DNA of 50,734 nt from Micromonosporaceae bacterium (GCA_020027875.1 JAHRHA010000030.1:1-50734), one strand, 5' to 3'. Numbered from the stretch's first letter, positions 16,711-26,156 are shown. Numbers and translations: made by a program. Notes: a model not told the origin generated them from the sequence alone.

Positions 16711-18072
16711 TCAATCCGTACTGAAGAAGACATTCTTGACGTCGGTGAAGGATGACAGGGCGTCCGGCCCCAGCTCCCGGCCGAGACCAGACTGTTTCAT
16801 ACCACCGAACGGTGTCCAGTAGCGCACCGACGAGTGCGAGTTCACGCTCAGGTTGCCGGTCTCGACACCGCGGGCCACGCGGATCGCCCGGCCCAGATCG
16901 CGGGTCCAGATCGAGCCGGACAGCCCGTACTCCGAATCGTTCGCCAGCCGCACGGCGTTATCCTCATCGTCGAAGGGAAGCACGGACACGACCGGACCGA
17001 AAATCTCCTCTCGCCAGTGCCGCTCGTCGCCGGTGTGGGCGAGGAGCACCGTCGGGGCGTACCAGTAGCCCGCCCCGGCCGGACACGAACCACGAAATGC
17101 CACGTCCGCGCCGTCTACATAGGAGTCCACGACGTCACGCTGGCCGGCGGAGATGAGCGGGCCCATCTCGGCGGTGTCGAGCGACGGATCCTCCACCCGA
17201 AGCCCGATGACCGCTGGCTCCAGGAGTTCCAGGAAGCGGTCGTACGCGGATCGCTCCACCAGGATGCGTGAGCGGGCGCAGCAGTCCTGGCCGGCGTTGT
17301 CGAAGACCGAGTAAGGGGCGGTGGCGGCCGCACGCTCGAGGTCGGCGTCGGCGAAGACAATGTTGGCGCTCTTGCCGCCGAGTTCCAGGGTCAACCGCTT
17401 CACCTGGTCCGCGCAGCCGCGCATGATCCGCTTACCCACCTCGGTCGAGCCAGTGAAGCAGATCTTGCGCACGGCGGGGTGGGCGATGAACCGCTCGCCA
17501 ACCACGCTGCCCTTGCCCGGGATCACCGTGAAGACGCCCTCCGGTAGGCCCGCCTCACGAGCGAGTTCGGCGAGGCGGATCGCGGTCAGCGGCGTCACCT
17601 CAGCCGGCTTCAACACGACGGTGTTGCCCGCGGCGAGCGCCGGCGCGAACCCCCAACTGGCGATCGGCATCGGGAAGTTCCACGGGACGATGACCCCCAC
17701 CACGCCGAGCGGTTCGTGGAAGGTGACATCGAGACCGCCCGGTACGGGAATCTGTCGTCCCGTCAACCGCTCCGGCGCCGCTGAGTAGTAGTTGAGGACG
17801 TTGCGGACGTTGCCCGCTTCCCAACGCCCGTTTGAAATTGTGTGGCCCGAGTTGCGTACCTCGAGCACGGCCAACTCCTCTACGTGCGCGTCCACAAGGG
17901 AGGCAAACCGCCGCATCAGCTCGGCCCGGTCGCCGGGAGCAAGCCGGCGCCACGGCCCGAACGCCCCGCTCGCACGCTCGATCGCCGCATCGGCCTCCGC
18001 CTCGGTTGCGAGCGGCACCCGCGCGACGATCTCCTCGGTGGCCGGATTGATGACTTCGTGAAAGGCAGTCAC
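16711..18072 (-). CDS. NAD(P)-dependent aldehyde dehydrogenase
   Basis: The 453-aa product is a full-length ALDH: VPWNFPMPIASW, the cofactor Lys in VLKPAEVTP, FTGSTEVGKRI, the Glu in LTLELGGKSANIVF, the catalytic Cys in NAGQDCCARSRI and EIFGPVVSVLPF. It resembles gamma-glutamyl-gamma-aminobutyraldehyde and betaine-aldehyde dehydrogenases. Its GTG start overlaps the stop of the glutamine-synthetase-like gene (GTGA 18069-18072), so ligase and dehydrogenase are made together, as expected for successive steps. Confidence 0.92.
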   Translation of the reverse strand: MTAFHEVINPATEEIVARVPLATEAEADAAIERASGAFGPWRRLAPGDRAELMRRFASLVDAHVEELAVLEVRNSGHTISNGRWEAGNVRNVLNYYSAAPERLTGRQIPVPGGLDVTFHEPLGVVGVIVPWNFPMPIASWGFAPALAAGNTVVLKPAEVTPLTAIRLAELAREAGLPEGVFTVIPGKGSVVGERFIAHPAVRKICFTGSTEVGKRIMRGCADQVKRLTLELGGKSANIVFADADLERAAATAPYSVFDNAGQDCCARSRILVERSAYDRFLELLEPAVIGLRVEDPSLDTAEMGPLISAGQRDVVDSYVDGADVAFRGSCPAGAGYWYAPTVLLAHTGDERHWREEIFGPVVSVLPFDDEDNAVRLANDSEYGLSGSIWTRDLGRAIRVARGVETGNLSVNSHSSVRYWTPFGGMKQSGLGRELGPDALSSFTDVKNVFFSTD

Positions 18073-19436
18073 AGTCGTTCGAACCCCCGGAACATCTCCC
18101 AGTCGGTAACGGCTGCGTCAAATGCGGCCAGCTCCACCTTCGCGCCGTTGGCGTAGTGGGCGACGACCTCCTGACCGAACGCCTGCAGCGCCACGCCGCC
18201 GACTTCCCAGAGCATCAGCGCGTCGCGAAGCGTCGTCGGGACACGCGCGGCTGCCGCGTCCGCGTACGCGTTGCCCGGCATGGCCGGCTCGAGCTCGAGT
18301 TGGCTCTCGATGCCGTGCAGGGCGGCGGCGACCATGCCGGCGAGGGCGAGGTACGGGTTGACATCGCCCCCGGGCACCCGGTTCTCCACTCGCAGCGACG
18401 CCCCGTGGCCGACGAGCCGTAACGAGCAGGTTCGATTGTCGACGCCCCACCGGACGGCGGTCGGGGCGAACGTACCGGGCTGGAAACGCTTGTAGGAGTT
18501 GATGTTCGGCGCGTAGAGCAGCGTCAGCTCCCGCATCGACGACAGAAGCCCCGCGATGACCCGCTCACCGGTCGGCGACAGGCCCGATGGACCATCGCCG
18601 GCCATCACCGGCGTGCCGTCTGGCGTCCGCAGTGAGAAGTGGATATGGCACGAGTTGCCCTCGCGCTGGTTCGGCTTCGCCATAAAGGTGAGCGACATGC
18701 CCTCCTGCGCCGCGATCTCCTTCGCGCCCAGTTTGTATACGGCGTGGTTGTCGGCGGTCGCGAGCGCCCGGGCGTAGCGGAAGGCGATCTCGTGCTGGCC
18801 CAGGTTGCATTCGCCCTTTGCGCTCTCCGGCTGCAGACCCGCGCCGGCCATCTCGGTCCGGATGCGGCGCAGCAACGGCTCGACCTTCGCCGTGCCGAGC
18901 ATCGAGTAGTCGACGTTGTAGAGGTTGGCCGGCGTCAGGTCGCGGTAGGCCCGCCGCCAGGCGTCCTCATAGGAGTCTCGGTAGACGCAGAACTCCAGCT
19001 CCGTTCCGGCGTAGGCGATCAGGCCGTGCTCGGCGAGACGGTCGAGCTGGCGGCGAAGGATCTGGCGTGGCGAGGCGACCACGGGCGATCCGTCGAGCCA
19101 GGCGATATCGGCTAGCAGCATCGCGGTACCCGGCTGCCACGGCACCCGGCGCAGCGTGGAGAGGTCGGGCGCCATGGCGAAGTCGCCGTATCCGCGCTCC
19201 CAGCTCGACATCGCATATCCGCCGACGGTATTCATGTCGACGTCCACGGCGAGGAGGTAGTTGCAGCCCTCGGTCCCGTGCCGAAGCACCTCGTCCAGGA
19301 AGAACTCGGCGTGCAAACGCTTGCCCTGCAGGCGCCCCTGCATGTCCACAATGGCCAATGCGACGGTGTCGATCGCTCCTGACTCGATGCCGAGACGTAG
19401 CTCCTCCACCGTCAGCGCGGGCTCTGTCCTCATCAT
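18069..19436 (-). CDS. Glutamine-synthetase-like gamma-glutamyl ligase (GlnA3/GlnA4/PuuA type)
   Basis: The 455-aa protein has the glutamine synthetase fold motifs: GTELEFCVY, HEIAFRYA, SCHIHFSL (nucleotide loop) and the NRTCSLRLVG...RVENRVPGGDVNPYLALA active-site block. The absence of an adenylylation-type tail and the catabolic context place it with enzymes that gamma-glutamylate polyamines or ethanolamine rather than assimilate ammonium. In Streptomyces a GlnA4-type ligase starts ethanolamine use; the same role is inferred. The start is the first of two ATGs at 19436. It is coupled to the aldehyde dehydrogenase. Confidence 0.88.
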   Translation of the reverse strand: MMRTEPALTVEELRLGIESGAIDTVALAIVDMQGRLQGKRLHAEFFLDEVLRHGTEGCNYLLAVDVDMNTVGGYAMSSWERGYGDFAMAPDLSTLRRVPWQPGTAMLLADIAWLDGSPVVASPRQILRRQLDRLAEHGLIAYAGTELEFCVYRDSYEDAWRRAYRDLTPANLYNVDYSMLGTAKVEPLLRRIRTEMAGAGLQPESAKGECNLGQHEIAFRYARALATADNHAVYKLGAKEIAAQEGMSLTFMAKPNQREGNSCHIHFSLRTPDGTPVMAGDGPSGLSPTGERVIAGLLSSMRELTLLYAPNINSYKRFQPGTFAPTAVRWGVDNRTCSLRLVGHGASLRVENRVPGGDVNPYLALAGMVAAALHGIESQLELEPAMPGNAYADAAAARVPTTLRDALMLWEVGGVALQAFGQEVVAHYANGAKVELAAFDAAVTDWEMFRGFERL

Positions 19437-19527
19437 CGTGGCGCGCCTTCCGGTCGTGTTGGGCGTCCCGCCCACCTTAATGGTCTGAACGTGATCCTTA
19501 AAGGAATTGGGCAAGGGGTTCGCGGGT

Positions 19528-20346
19528 TCACGCGAGCAGACCGCGGAGCAGCTCGGCGGTGCCGTCGCAATGCTCCTCCATCGCCGCCCGCGCGGCCGCG
19601 CAGTCCCCGGCTAGAATCGCCTCCACGATGCGGGTGTGTTGGGCATCGGAATGGTCCAGATTGCGGCGGAGCACCGGGATCGCGGCCAGGAGCCGGTCGA
19701 GGGTCAGCTGGACGTCGGCCACCGACGCGGCGAGCGACGGGCTTCCGCTGGCTGCCGCCATGGTGACGTGCAACCTCGAGTCGGCGACGCGGCGGGTCGC
19801 CGTGCGGTCACGCGACGCGGTCAGGCAGGCCACGAGGTGTTGACGGTCCACCGCGGAGAGGGTACGACTCGCGGCGAGCCCGGCCGCCCCGGGTTCGACA
19901 ACCCGCCGGAAGTCGAGCGCGTCGTGCAGTGAGTCGCCCATGGATCTGGCTAGCTCGACCGCATCGGCGCGCGGCGGCTCAGCGACGGCGGTACGCGACG
20001 TTAGACCCGCGGCTCGGGCGGCGCGATTGACTGCTGGAGGTCGGGTCCGGCTCGACGTCGACACTGCCGCACCAGACCCTGACAGAACGAAGGTGCCGCC
20101 GGTCCGGCCGCGCCGCGACTCCAGGTAACCGGCCTCCCGGAGCGCACGGATCGCCTCCCGCAGCGTCACCCGGCTAACCTGCAGTCGTTCGGCCAGATCC
20201 CGCTCGGCCGGCAGCCGCTCGCCCTCGGCGACCAGACCCAGCTTGATCGCTTGCGCGAGCCGGGCCACGGTGATCTCGAATGCGTTACCACCCCGCACCG
20301 GCCGCCAGACGGGTACGGCGCGCGAAGCGGCCACATCGCTCGACAT
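19528..20346 (-). CDS. GntR/FadR-type transcriptional regulator
   Basis: The 272-aa protein has a GntR winged helix (IKLGLVAEGERLPAERDLAERLQVSRVTLREAIRALREAGYLE, about 33-75) followed by an all-helical FCD ligand domain with metal-type His residues (RLHVTMAAAS, HSDAQHTRIVEAI). An odd Ser/Ala/Arg-rich linker separates them. It lies between the permease and the ligase and is the likely local regulator; a TGGT-N3-ACCA site occurs at 23144. The ATG at 20346 has GAGGGGAA upstream. Confidence 0.9.
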   Translation of the reverse strand: MSSDVAASRAVPVWRPVRGGNAFEITVARLAQAIKLGLVAEGERLPAERDLAERLQVSRVTLREAIRALREAGYLESRRGRTGGTFVLSGSGAAVSTSSRTRPPAVNRAARAAGLTSRTAVAEPPRADAVELARSMGDSLHDALDFRRVVEPGAAGLAASRTLSAVDRQHLVACLTASRDRTATRRVADSRLHVTMAAASGSPSLAASVADVQLTLDRLLAAIPVLRRNLDHSDAQHTRIVEAILAGDCAAARAAMEEHCDGTAELLRGLLA

Positions 20347-20437
20347 CGCCCGTTCCCCTCGAATGTTTGGCAGAGATGGCCTTGTTGGCGGGTGGGCGCG
20401 CACCCTGCTGCGCGCCCACCCTTGGACTCGGCAGACG

Positions 20438-22015
20438 TTACCCGTCCGAGCCCATCCGCTGCGCCGGCACCGGCTCGTCCACATTGCGGATCGGACCGGT
20501 GAACCACTTACGAGCGGACAACAGCCACCAGAGGCCGACCAGCAGCACCACGCCACCCACCGCAAGGGGTGCGTAGTTCACCGCCGACCAGGTGAATTTG
20601 TCGCTCCACGGAACCCCGGCCGGAACGATCGGCAGGATGAAGTAGATGCAGATAATGATGATCTCGATGGACGCGATCCAGCCCAGCACCTTGTACTTGC
20701 GCCCCAGCGTCCATGGTCCAGGGACGAAGCGGTCGCCCAACCGCAGGCGAAGCATGATCGGGATCAGGAACGCGAGGTACAGGCCTATGACCGTGACGGA
20801 CACGACGGCGTAGAACGCGACTGGGATCTTGTTGTAGCTGTACAGCGCCGGCAGGGTGAGCAAGCCACCCGCGATGGTTCCGCCGATGATGGCGTTGATC
20901 GGCGTGCCGTTACGGTCCACCTTGGACCAGATCCGCCAGCCCGGAGTTGCCCGATCCCGGCTGAACGCATACGTCATCCGCGACATGCTCGTCACACAGC
21001 TCATGCCGCAGAAGAACTGGCCGATCGTGGAGATGATGATGACAGCCTTGAAGAAGAACGGCGTCAGAGCACTGGCGAAGATCGCTCCAGAGAAGCCTCC
21101 CGCCGCGTTGATGGCGTCCACGTCGGTGGCCGCGAACAGGAACGCGAGCAGAACGATCCAACCGCCGATTGCGGACCAGAAGATGGATTGCCATAGCCCG
21201 TTGGCGGCGGCGCGACCGGCCCCCTTTGTCTCCTCCGACACGTGGGCGCACGCGTCGAAGCCGGTGATCGTGTACTGGGTCAGCAGGAACCCGAGTGGAA
21301 GAACGTAGAACCAGTACGGGATGCCGCCTGCGCTGCCGTCGGCGAAGCCCGAGTTGTTAAACCGCTCGGTGAAGACGAACTGCATGCTCTGGTGCTTCTC
21401 GGGAACAACGACGAGGATCACGACGACGGCAGCGACACCGATCACGTGCCACCAGACGGAGACGTTCTGCAGCACGTTGATGATGCTGTGTCCGAAAATG
21501 TTGATCAACCCGTGAAGGGCAAGGATGATCACGAAGAGTAGGAACGCCTGGTTCAGCGTTCCGGCCCACGTCTCCGAGCCGAGGAGCGCATTCAGCGACA
21601 GGTTGAGGAATGTCGCGCATCCATAGTCCACCGACGCCGTAACGGCGATGAGACCGACCAGGTTGAGCCAGCCGGTGAACCAGCCATGGATCGGCTTACC
21701 CATCGTCGCCGCCCACCAGTAGATGCCGCCGGCGGTCGGGAAGGCCGAGACCAGCTCGGACATCGAGAACCCGATGATCAGGATGAACAGCGAGATCAGT
21801 GGCCAGCCCCAGCTGATGGCGATCGGGCCACCGTTGTTCCACGCCTGACCGAACGTCGTGAACGTTCCGGCCAGGATGGAGATGATCGAGAAGGACACGG
21901 CGAAGTTGGAGAAGCCGCTCCACTTGCGGCGCAGCTCCTGCCGGTAGCCCATCTCGGCCAGCCGTTGCTCGTCGGCGTCGTGCGGCTGGAACTTCACCGG
22001 TGATTCGGTTGTCAC
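20438..22015 (-). CDS. APC-superfamily amino acid/amine permease
   Basis: The 525-aa protein has about 12 hydrophobic helices, beginning with FSNFAVSFSIISILAGTFTTFG and containing FPTAGGIYWW in helix 2-3 and the VSEETKGAGRAAANG cytoplasmic loop, all typical of the amino acid/choline transporter group of APC permeases. It is thought to import the amine used by the neighbouring enzymes. The GTG at 22015, with AGGAGG upstream, overlaps the stop of the kinase-like gene (GTGA). Confidence 0.9.
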   Translation of the reverse strand: MTTESPVKFQPHDADEQRLAEMGYRQELRRKWSGFSNFAVSFSIISILAGTFTTFGQAWNNGGPIAISWGWPLISLFILIIGFSMSELVSAFPTAGGIYWWAATMGKPIHGWFTGWLNLVGLIAVTASVDYGCATFLNLSLNALLGSETWAGTLNQAFLLFVIILALHGLINIFGHSIINVLQNVSVWWHVIGVAAVVVILVVVPEKHQSMQFVFTERFNNSGFADGSAGGIPYWFYVLPLGFLLTQYTITGFDACAHVSEETKGAGRAAANGLWQSIFWSAIGGWIVLLAFLFAATDVDAINAAGGFSGAIFASALTPFFFKAVIIISTIGQFFCGMSCVTSMSRMTYAFSRDRATPGWRIWSKVDRNGTPINAIIGGTIAGGLLTLPALYSYNKIPVAFYAVVSVTVIGLYLAFLIPIMLRLRLGDRFVPGPWTLGRKYKVLGWIASIEIIIICIYFILPIVPAGVPWSDKFTWSAVNYAPLAVGGVVLLVGLWWLLSARKWFTGPIRNVDEPVPAQRMGSDG

Positions 22016-23034
22016 TGCAGACCTCCTTGCGAATGCGCTACCGGCGGCGGCGCCGCGGGGGCACTTGGTAGAGATGGATCGGCCGCAGCATGCGGTCGCG
22101 CCGGTGACCGCCCGGCCGCGGTGTCGAGCAGGCGACCGAACTCGGGCGAGTCCAGGTCGTGTACCGCTCGGTTCCACTTGTCGCTCGCCTCTCCCGCGTA
22201 GTCGAAGGAGGCGTCTGTGTTGCGCAGCAGCCCATGGTGGACGGAGAACCACAGCGTCCAGGTGACGTTGGACAGCACCAGATTCAGCCGCACCCGGGCG
22301 GCCAGGGCGGGAGTGTGCTCCGCGCCGAAGTACGTGGCGGAGAGTGCCTCGGCGCGATCAGGTTCAAAATCGGCCTCGGCCGCGATGTTGCCGAGCTCGA
22401 AGCTCGGGTCGTTGTTGCCTGCGAGCTGGTAGTCGACGATGCGGATGGTGCCACCCGAGTCGACGAAGTTCTCTGCCAGCAAGTCGTTGTGGCATGGCTT
22501 TGTCGGCAGTGGATTCGCGTCCAGAGCCGAGCTGATGTCCTCCACTGTGGAGAGACGTTCGACGTAACCATCCGGCACCCGAAGCTCGTGGCGGCGGCAG
22601 ATGGCCAACAGCTCGTGCAGCTTCACGACGATCGAGAACTCGTTGCCGAACCGGGGTCCGGCGTGCAGCCGTCGGCACGCCTCGGCGATCCGGAGGATCG
22701 TGGCGGGCTGACGGACATCGGCGGCGGACAACGTCCGTCCGGGCAGATACTCGAGCACTAGTGCCGGGATCTCCGGCAGTACCTCGTAGACTCGGGCGCC
22801 CACACCGGACTCCGCCGCTCGTAGGGTGTTGGTTATCTCCTGCGCCGGCGAGATACCGAGCCCGGCCGCGGACACGGCCGGATCCAGCACGCGCAACACG
22901 TAGGAGCGGCCACCGCAGTTGACGACCCAGATCTGGTGACTGAGCCCGCCTTCGAGCCTACGGTGCGTGACGACGCGGCCGGAGAACATCGCGACGCGCC
23001 GGAGCACGTCCTCGACCGATGGCACAGCGCCCAT
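22012..23034 (-). CDS. Choline/ethanolamine-kinase-like phosphotransferase
   Basis: The 340-aa protein shows the APH/choline kinase fold: an N-lobe with GGLSHQIWVV and YVLRVLD, the catalytic loop CHNDLLAENF and the metal-binding IVDYQLAGNNDPSFELGN. Such enzymes phosphorylate choline, ethanolamine or related amino alcohols. Being translationally coupled to an amine permease supports an amino-alcohol substrate, but phosphorylation and gamma-glutamylation are alternative first steps, so its role here is unclear. The last 30 residues are Pro/Ala-rich. ATG start at 23034. Confidence 0.82.
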   Translation of the reverse strand: MGAVPSVEDVLRRVAMFSGRVVTHRRLEGGLSHQIWVVNCGGRSYVLRVLDPAVSAAGLGISPAQEITNTLRAAESGVGARVYEVLPEIPALVLEYLPGRTLSAADVRQPATILRIAEACRRLHAGPRFGNEFSIVVKLHELLAICRRHELRVPDGYVERLSTVEDISSALDANPLPTKPCHNDLLAENFVDSGGTIRIVDYQLAGNNDPSFELGNIAAEADFEPDRAEALSATYFGAEHTPALAARVRLNLVLSNVTWTLWFSVHHGLLRNTDASFDYAGEASDKWNRAVHDLDSPEFGRLLDTAAGRSPARPHAAADPSLPSAPAAPPPVAHSQGGLQ

Positions 23035-23143
23035 CTCCGACCGCCTTCACACCATTGAACGGCGTGATCGTCAGTGTCGACCTGCAGCTTAAGGCGGTCA
23101 ATACTCCGTGCAGGTGGAGAAACACGCGACCAACTAGCTCTTT

Positions 23144-23154
23144 TGGTAAGACCA
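23144..23154. promoter_or_regulatory. Putative GntR/FadR-type operator TGGTAAGACCA
   Basis: TGGT-AAG-ACCA is a perfect dyad of the form recognised by FadR-subfamily GntR repressors (PdhR/LldR sites read TGGTnnnACCA). It lies 22 bases before the GTG of the flavoenzyme gene and 110 bases before the divergent kinase-permease genes. A FadR-type regulator is encoded in the same cluster. Binding is inferred. Confidence 0.6.
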
Positions 23155-23175
23155 TTTGGGTGATACGACTGCTGC

Positions 23176-25641
23176 GTGCGGGCTGACGCCAGAGTGGTCG
23201 TGATCGGTGGTGGTGTGGCCGGCTGCAGCATCGCCTACCACCTCGCCAGGCTCGGGTGGACCGACATTGTCGTGGTCGAGCAGCACGACCTCACCGACGG
23301 CACGACCTGGCACTCCGCCGGGTTCGTCGGCCAGCTGCGCTCGACCATCAGTCAGACCCGCATGATCATGTATTCATCGTCCCTCTACGCTGAGCTGCGC
23401 GAGCAGACCGGTCTCGACCCCGGCTGGCGCGGAGTCGGCGGGCTGCGGCTCGCCACGAACCCGGCGCGCGTCGAGGAACTGAAGCGACAAATGAGCGCCG
23501 CGACGACGTACGGGCTCTCCATGTCCCTGCTCTCGCCCGCGAAGACGGCCTCTATGCTGCCTCTGCTCGACGTCGGCGATGTACTCGCCGCAGGCTGGTT
23601 GCCGGGCGACGGATTCCTCCGACCGGAGCCCCTCACCCGCGCACTGGCCGAAGGCGCCCGGGCACTGGGCGTGGAGTTCGCCACCCACACACGGGTCTGC
23701 GAGGTCGAGGTGGTCGATGGCCGTGTCCTCGGCGTCGTCACCGATGGCGGGCGAATCGCCACCGAGGTCGTGGTCAACGCGGCCGGGGCTGCGGCCGGCC
23801 ACGTCGGCCGGCTCGCCGGCATCGCCATCCCGATCGTCCCGATCAAGCACCAGTACGTGGTGAGCGGCCCGCTGCCCTCCACGGCGCCCGACCTGGAGGC
23901 GATCCCCACCGTCCGCGACCCGGACCACATCGTCTACTTCCGGGGCGAGGGCGCCGGCTTGCTCGTGGGCGGATACATCCGAACGCCAGACGTCTGCTGG
24001 CCTGCGGACGGCGGCGCTCCGCTCGCCGTACCCAGGACGCTCTTCGAGCCGGACCTGGCCAGGTTCGACGAGTCGTGGGCGTCGGCCCGGCGCCGCGTCC
24101 CGGCGCTGGCCGAGTGTCCGATCGCGAAACTGGTCCACGGGCCGGAGGCGTTTACGCCAGACGGTGAGTTCCTGCTCGGCGAGACCTCCGTCCGCGGCTT
24201 CTGGGTCGCGGCCGGCTTCTGCGTCCACGGCCTCGCCGCCGCTGGCGGGGTCGGCAAGGTGATGGCCGAATGGATCGTCGACGGGTCGCCCGAGTACGAC
24301 GTGGCACACATGGACATCCGCCGGTTCGGCGCTCACGCGGCGAGTCGGTCGTGGACCACCGCGAAGGCGCTGGACGCCTACTCCCGTTACTACGACATCG
24401 TCTATCCGGGTCAGGAGTGGAGCGCTGCGCGGCCGCTGCGCCGCTCCCCTGCCTGGCCGCGACTGTCCGAACTGGACGCCGCGCTTGGCGAGAAGGCCGG
24501 ATGGGAGCGAGTCAACTGGTTCGAGGCAAACGCCGCCGACGGCGACGAGAAGCTGCGCCCAGCCGGCTGGGCCGGTCAGATCTGGTCCCCGGCGATCGAG
24601 GCGGAGGTCCGGGCAACCACGCAGGGAGCCGGCCTGTTCGACCAGTCCTCGTTCGCCAAGCTGGACGTCCGCGGCTCGGAGGCCTCCGCGTTCCTGCAAC
24701 GGGTGTGCGCGAATGACGTGGATCGGCCGGTGGGGACGGTCGTCTACACGCAGTTGCTCAACGAGCGGGCCGGGATCGAGGCCGACCTTACCGTTACCCG
24801 CCTCGGTGAGGCGCAGTTCCGCGTCGTGACGAGCACCGCGTCGGGCGGGCGCGACGCCGCGTGGCTGCGTCGCCATGCACCCGACACCGTGACGGTCGAC
24901 GATGTCACCGGAGCCCACGGCTGCCTATGCCTGTGGGGCCCGGCCGCCCGGGAGATCCTGCAGCCGTTGAGCGACGAATCACTGACCAATGAGGACTTCC
25001 GGTTCATGCGAGCACGACACCTCACGGTCGGGTTCGTACCGGCGCTAGCCCAACGGGTGACCTACGTCGGTGAGCTCGGTTGGGAGCTCTATGCCCCGAC
25101 CGAGTACACGCTGACGCTGTGGGACACGCTGATGGCCGCGGGCGCCTCGCACGGGATCCGGCCGGCCGGCTACCGCGCCATCGACGCGATGCGACTGGAG
25201 AAGGGGTACCGCGTGTGGGGCTCGGACATCACGCCGGAGACGACCCCGGACGAGGCCGGCCTCGCGTTCGCCGTGCGCATCGAGAAGGACTTCATCGGGC
25301 GGGCGGCGCTCTTGGCCGGCCGAGCGGCCGCTGCGGCCGGCTCGGACAGCGCGTCCGCTTCGGACAGCGCGGCCGGCCGGCGGCTGCGCTGTCTCACCCT
25401 GGATGACCCTCGGACCGTCTGCCTCGGTACCGAGCCGGTGCGGATCGACGGCCGTCCCTGTGGCCGGGTCACCTCGGGCGGGTACGGCTACCGAGTTGCG
25501 CAGTCCATCGCGTACGCGTATTTGCCCGCCGCGGTGCCGGTCGGGGCACGAGTTCAGGTCGGCATCTTCGGTGAGTGGCGCGACGCGACCATCAGCGACG
25601 AGCCTCTGTTCGACCCGACGAACGCCCGCGTCCGCGCCTGA
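23176..25641 (+). CDS. Dimethylglycine/sarcosine dehydrogenase-like flavoenzyme with GcvT domain
   Basis: The 821-aa protein begins with an FAD-binding strand VVVIGGGVAGCSIAYHLARLG, has TTWHSAGFVGQLR, where the His aligns with the flavin-linking His of dimethylglycine dehydrogenase, then a FAO_M region (about 370-430) and a GcvT aminomethyltransferase half (about 440-800; YVGELGWELY). Such enzymes demethylate N-methylglycines, passing the one-carbon unit to folate. A short Ser/Asp/Ala insert lies near residue 720. GTG start at 23176 without a clear ribosome site. It is divergent from the amine gene row. Confidence 0.9.
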   Translation: MRADARVVVIGGGVAGCSIAYHLARLGWTDIVVVEQHDLTDGTTWHSAGFVGQLRSTISQTRMIMYSSSLYAELREQTGLDPGWRGVGGLRLATNPARVEELKRQMSAATTYGLSMSLLSPAKTASMLPLLDVGDVLAAGWLPGDGFLRPEPLTRALAEGARALGVEFATHTRVCEVEVVDGRVLGVVTDGGRIATEVVVNAAGAAAGHVGRLAGIAIPIVPIKHQYVVSGPLPSTAPDLEAIPTVRDPDHIVYFRGEGAGLLVGGYIRTPDVCWPADGGAPLAVPRTLFEPDLARFDESWASARRRVPALAECPIAKLVHGPEAFTPDGEFLLGETSVRGFWVAAGFCVHGLAAAGGVGKVMAEWIVDGSPEYDVAHMDIRRFGAHAASRSWTTAKALDAYSRYYDIVYPGQEWSAARPLRRSPAWPRLSELDAALGEKAGWERVNWFEANAADGDEKLRPAGWAGQIWSPAIEAEVRATTQGAGLFDQSSFAKLDVRGSEASAFLQRVCANDVDRPVGTVVYTQLLNERAGIEADLTVTRLGEAQFRVVTSTASGGRDAAWLRRHAPDTVTVDDVTGAHGCLCLWGPAAREILQPLSDESLTNEDFRFMRARHLTVGFVPALAQRVTYVGELGWELYAPTEYTLTLWDTLMAAGASHGIRPAGYRAIDAMRLEKGYRVWGSDITPETTPDEAGLAFAVRIEKDFIGRAALLAGRAAAAAGSDSASASDSAAGRRLRCLTLDDPRTVCLGTEPVRIDGRPCGRVTSGGYGYRVAQSIAYAYLPAAVPVGARVQVGIFGEWRDATISDEPLFDPTNARVRA

Positions 25642-25823
25642 GCGCGTCCCCCTTGTCGTCGATCTAGGGAGGCGAGCTCGGGAGGCGAGGTTGGGGCGAG
25701 GTCGGGGACGGCGCCGATCACCCGATCGTGAGACGTCGCCGGTAAACGCGGTATCCGCCCCGCCCGGCCGGGCTAGATTGCTTCCGGCGTTCCGTCACGC
25801 CAGGGGGATCCAGGTGAGCTGAG
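25642..25823. other. 182-base spacer with short GGCGAG repeats
   Basis: This spacer holds CGATCTAGGGA (25660-25670), equal to an arm of the palindrome at 48862, then several GGCGAGGT/GGCGAGCT repeats. No gene or complete hairpin was seen; it could contain the promoter of the next gene. Confidence 0.35.
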
Positions 25824-26156
25824 ATGTTGGTGGTCACGACGGAAAGCATCCCCGGCTACGAGGTGCGCGCCGTGATCGGCGAGGTCGTCGGAGTCACCGC
25901 CCGGACGAACAACCAATTCATCGAGGGTGTCAAGTCACTCAACGGTCGCCTGAACCCGCAACTGGTGCGGTTGTTCACTCAGATCCGCCTGGAGGCCGTG
26001 GCCCGCATGGTCGACGCGGCGGAACGCCGCGGCGCCAACGCCATCATTGGCATGCGATTCGACCACCGCGGCGTCACAACAGCCTGGAACGAGATCTGCG
26101 CCTACGGTACGGCCGTACTCGTCGCCTCCTCCGATCAAGGCGAAATTGGCGCCTAA
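25824..26156 (+). CDS. UPF0145 (YbjQ-like) protein
   Basis: The 110-aa protein matches the YbjQ/UPF0145 family over its whole length: VTTESIPGYEV at the start, VVGVTARTNN, the RLEAVARMVDAAERRGANAIIGMRFD helix-strand and WNEICAYGTAV. Members form pentamers and have been described as heavy-metal-binding-like domains, but no function is established. ATG start at 25824. It is convergent with the ABC-2 genes. Confidence 0.92.
   Translation: MLVVTTESIPGYEVRAVIGEVVGVTARTNNQFIEGVKSLNGRLNPQLVRLFTQIRLEAVARMVDAAERRGANAIIGMRFDHRGVTTAWNEICAYGTAVLVASSDQGEIGA

Noticed and set aside
20890..20905. Partial GCGTTGATCGGCG match to the short element in the permease gene
   Set aside because: Thirteen bases with a mismatch in the hairpin; it encodes normal permease sequence in another frame.
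23374..24918. Minus-strand open frame of 514 codons inside the flavoenzyme gene
   Set aside because: It is antisense to a clear DMGDH/GcvT protein, has a composition typical of shadow frames, and no motif.
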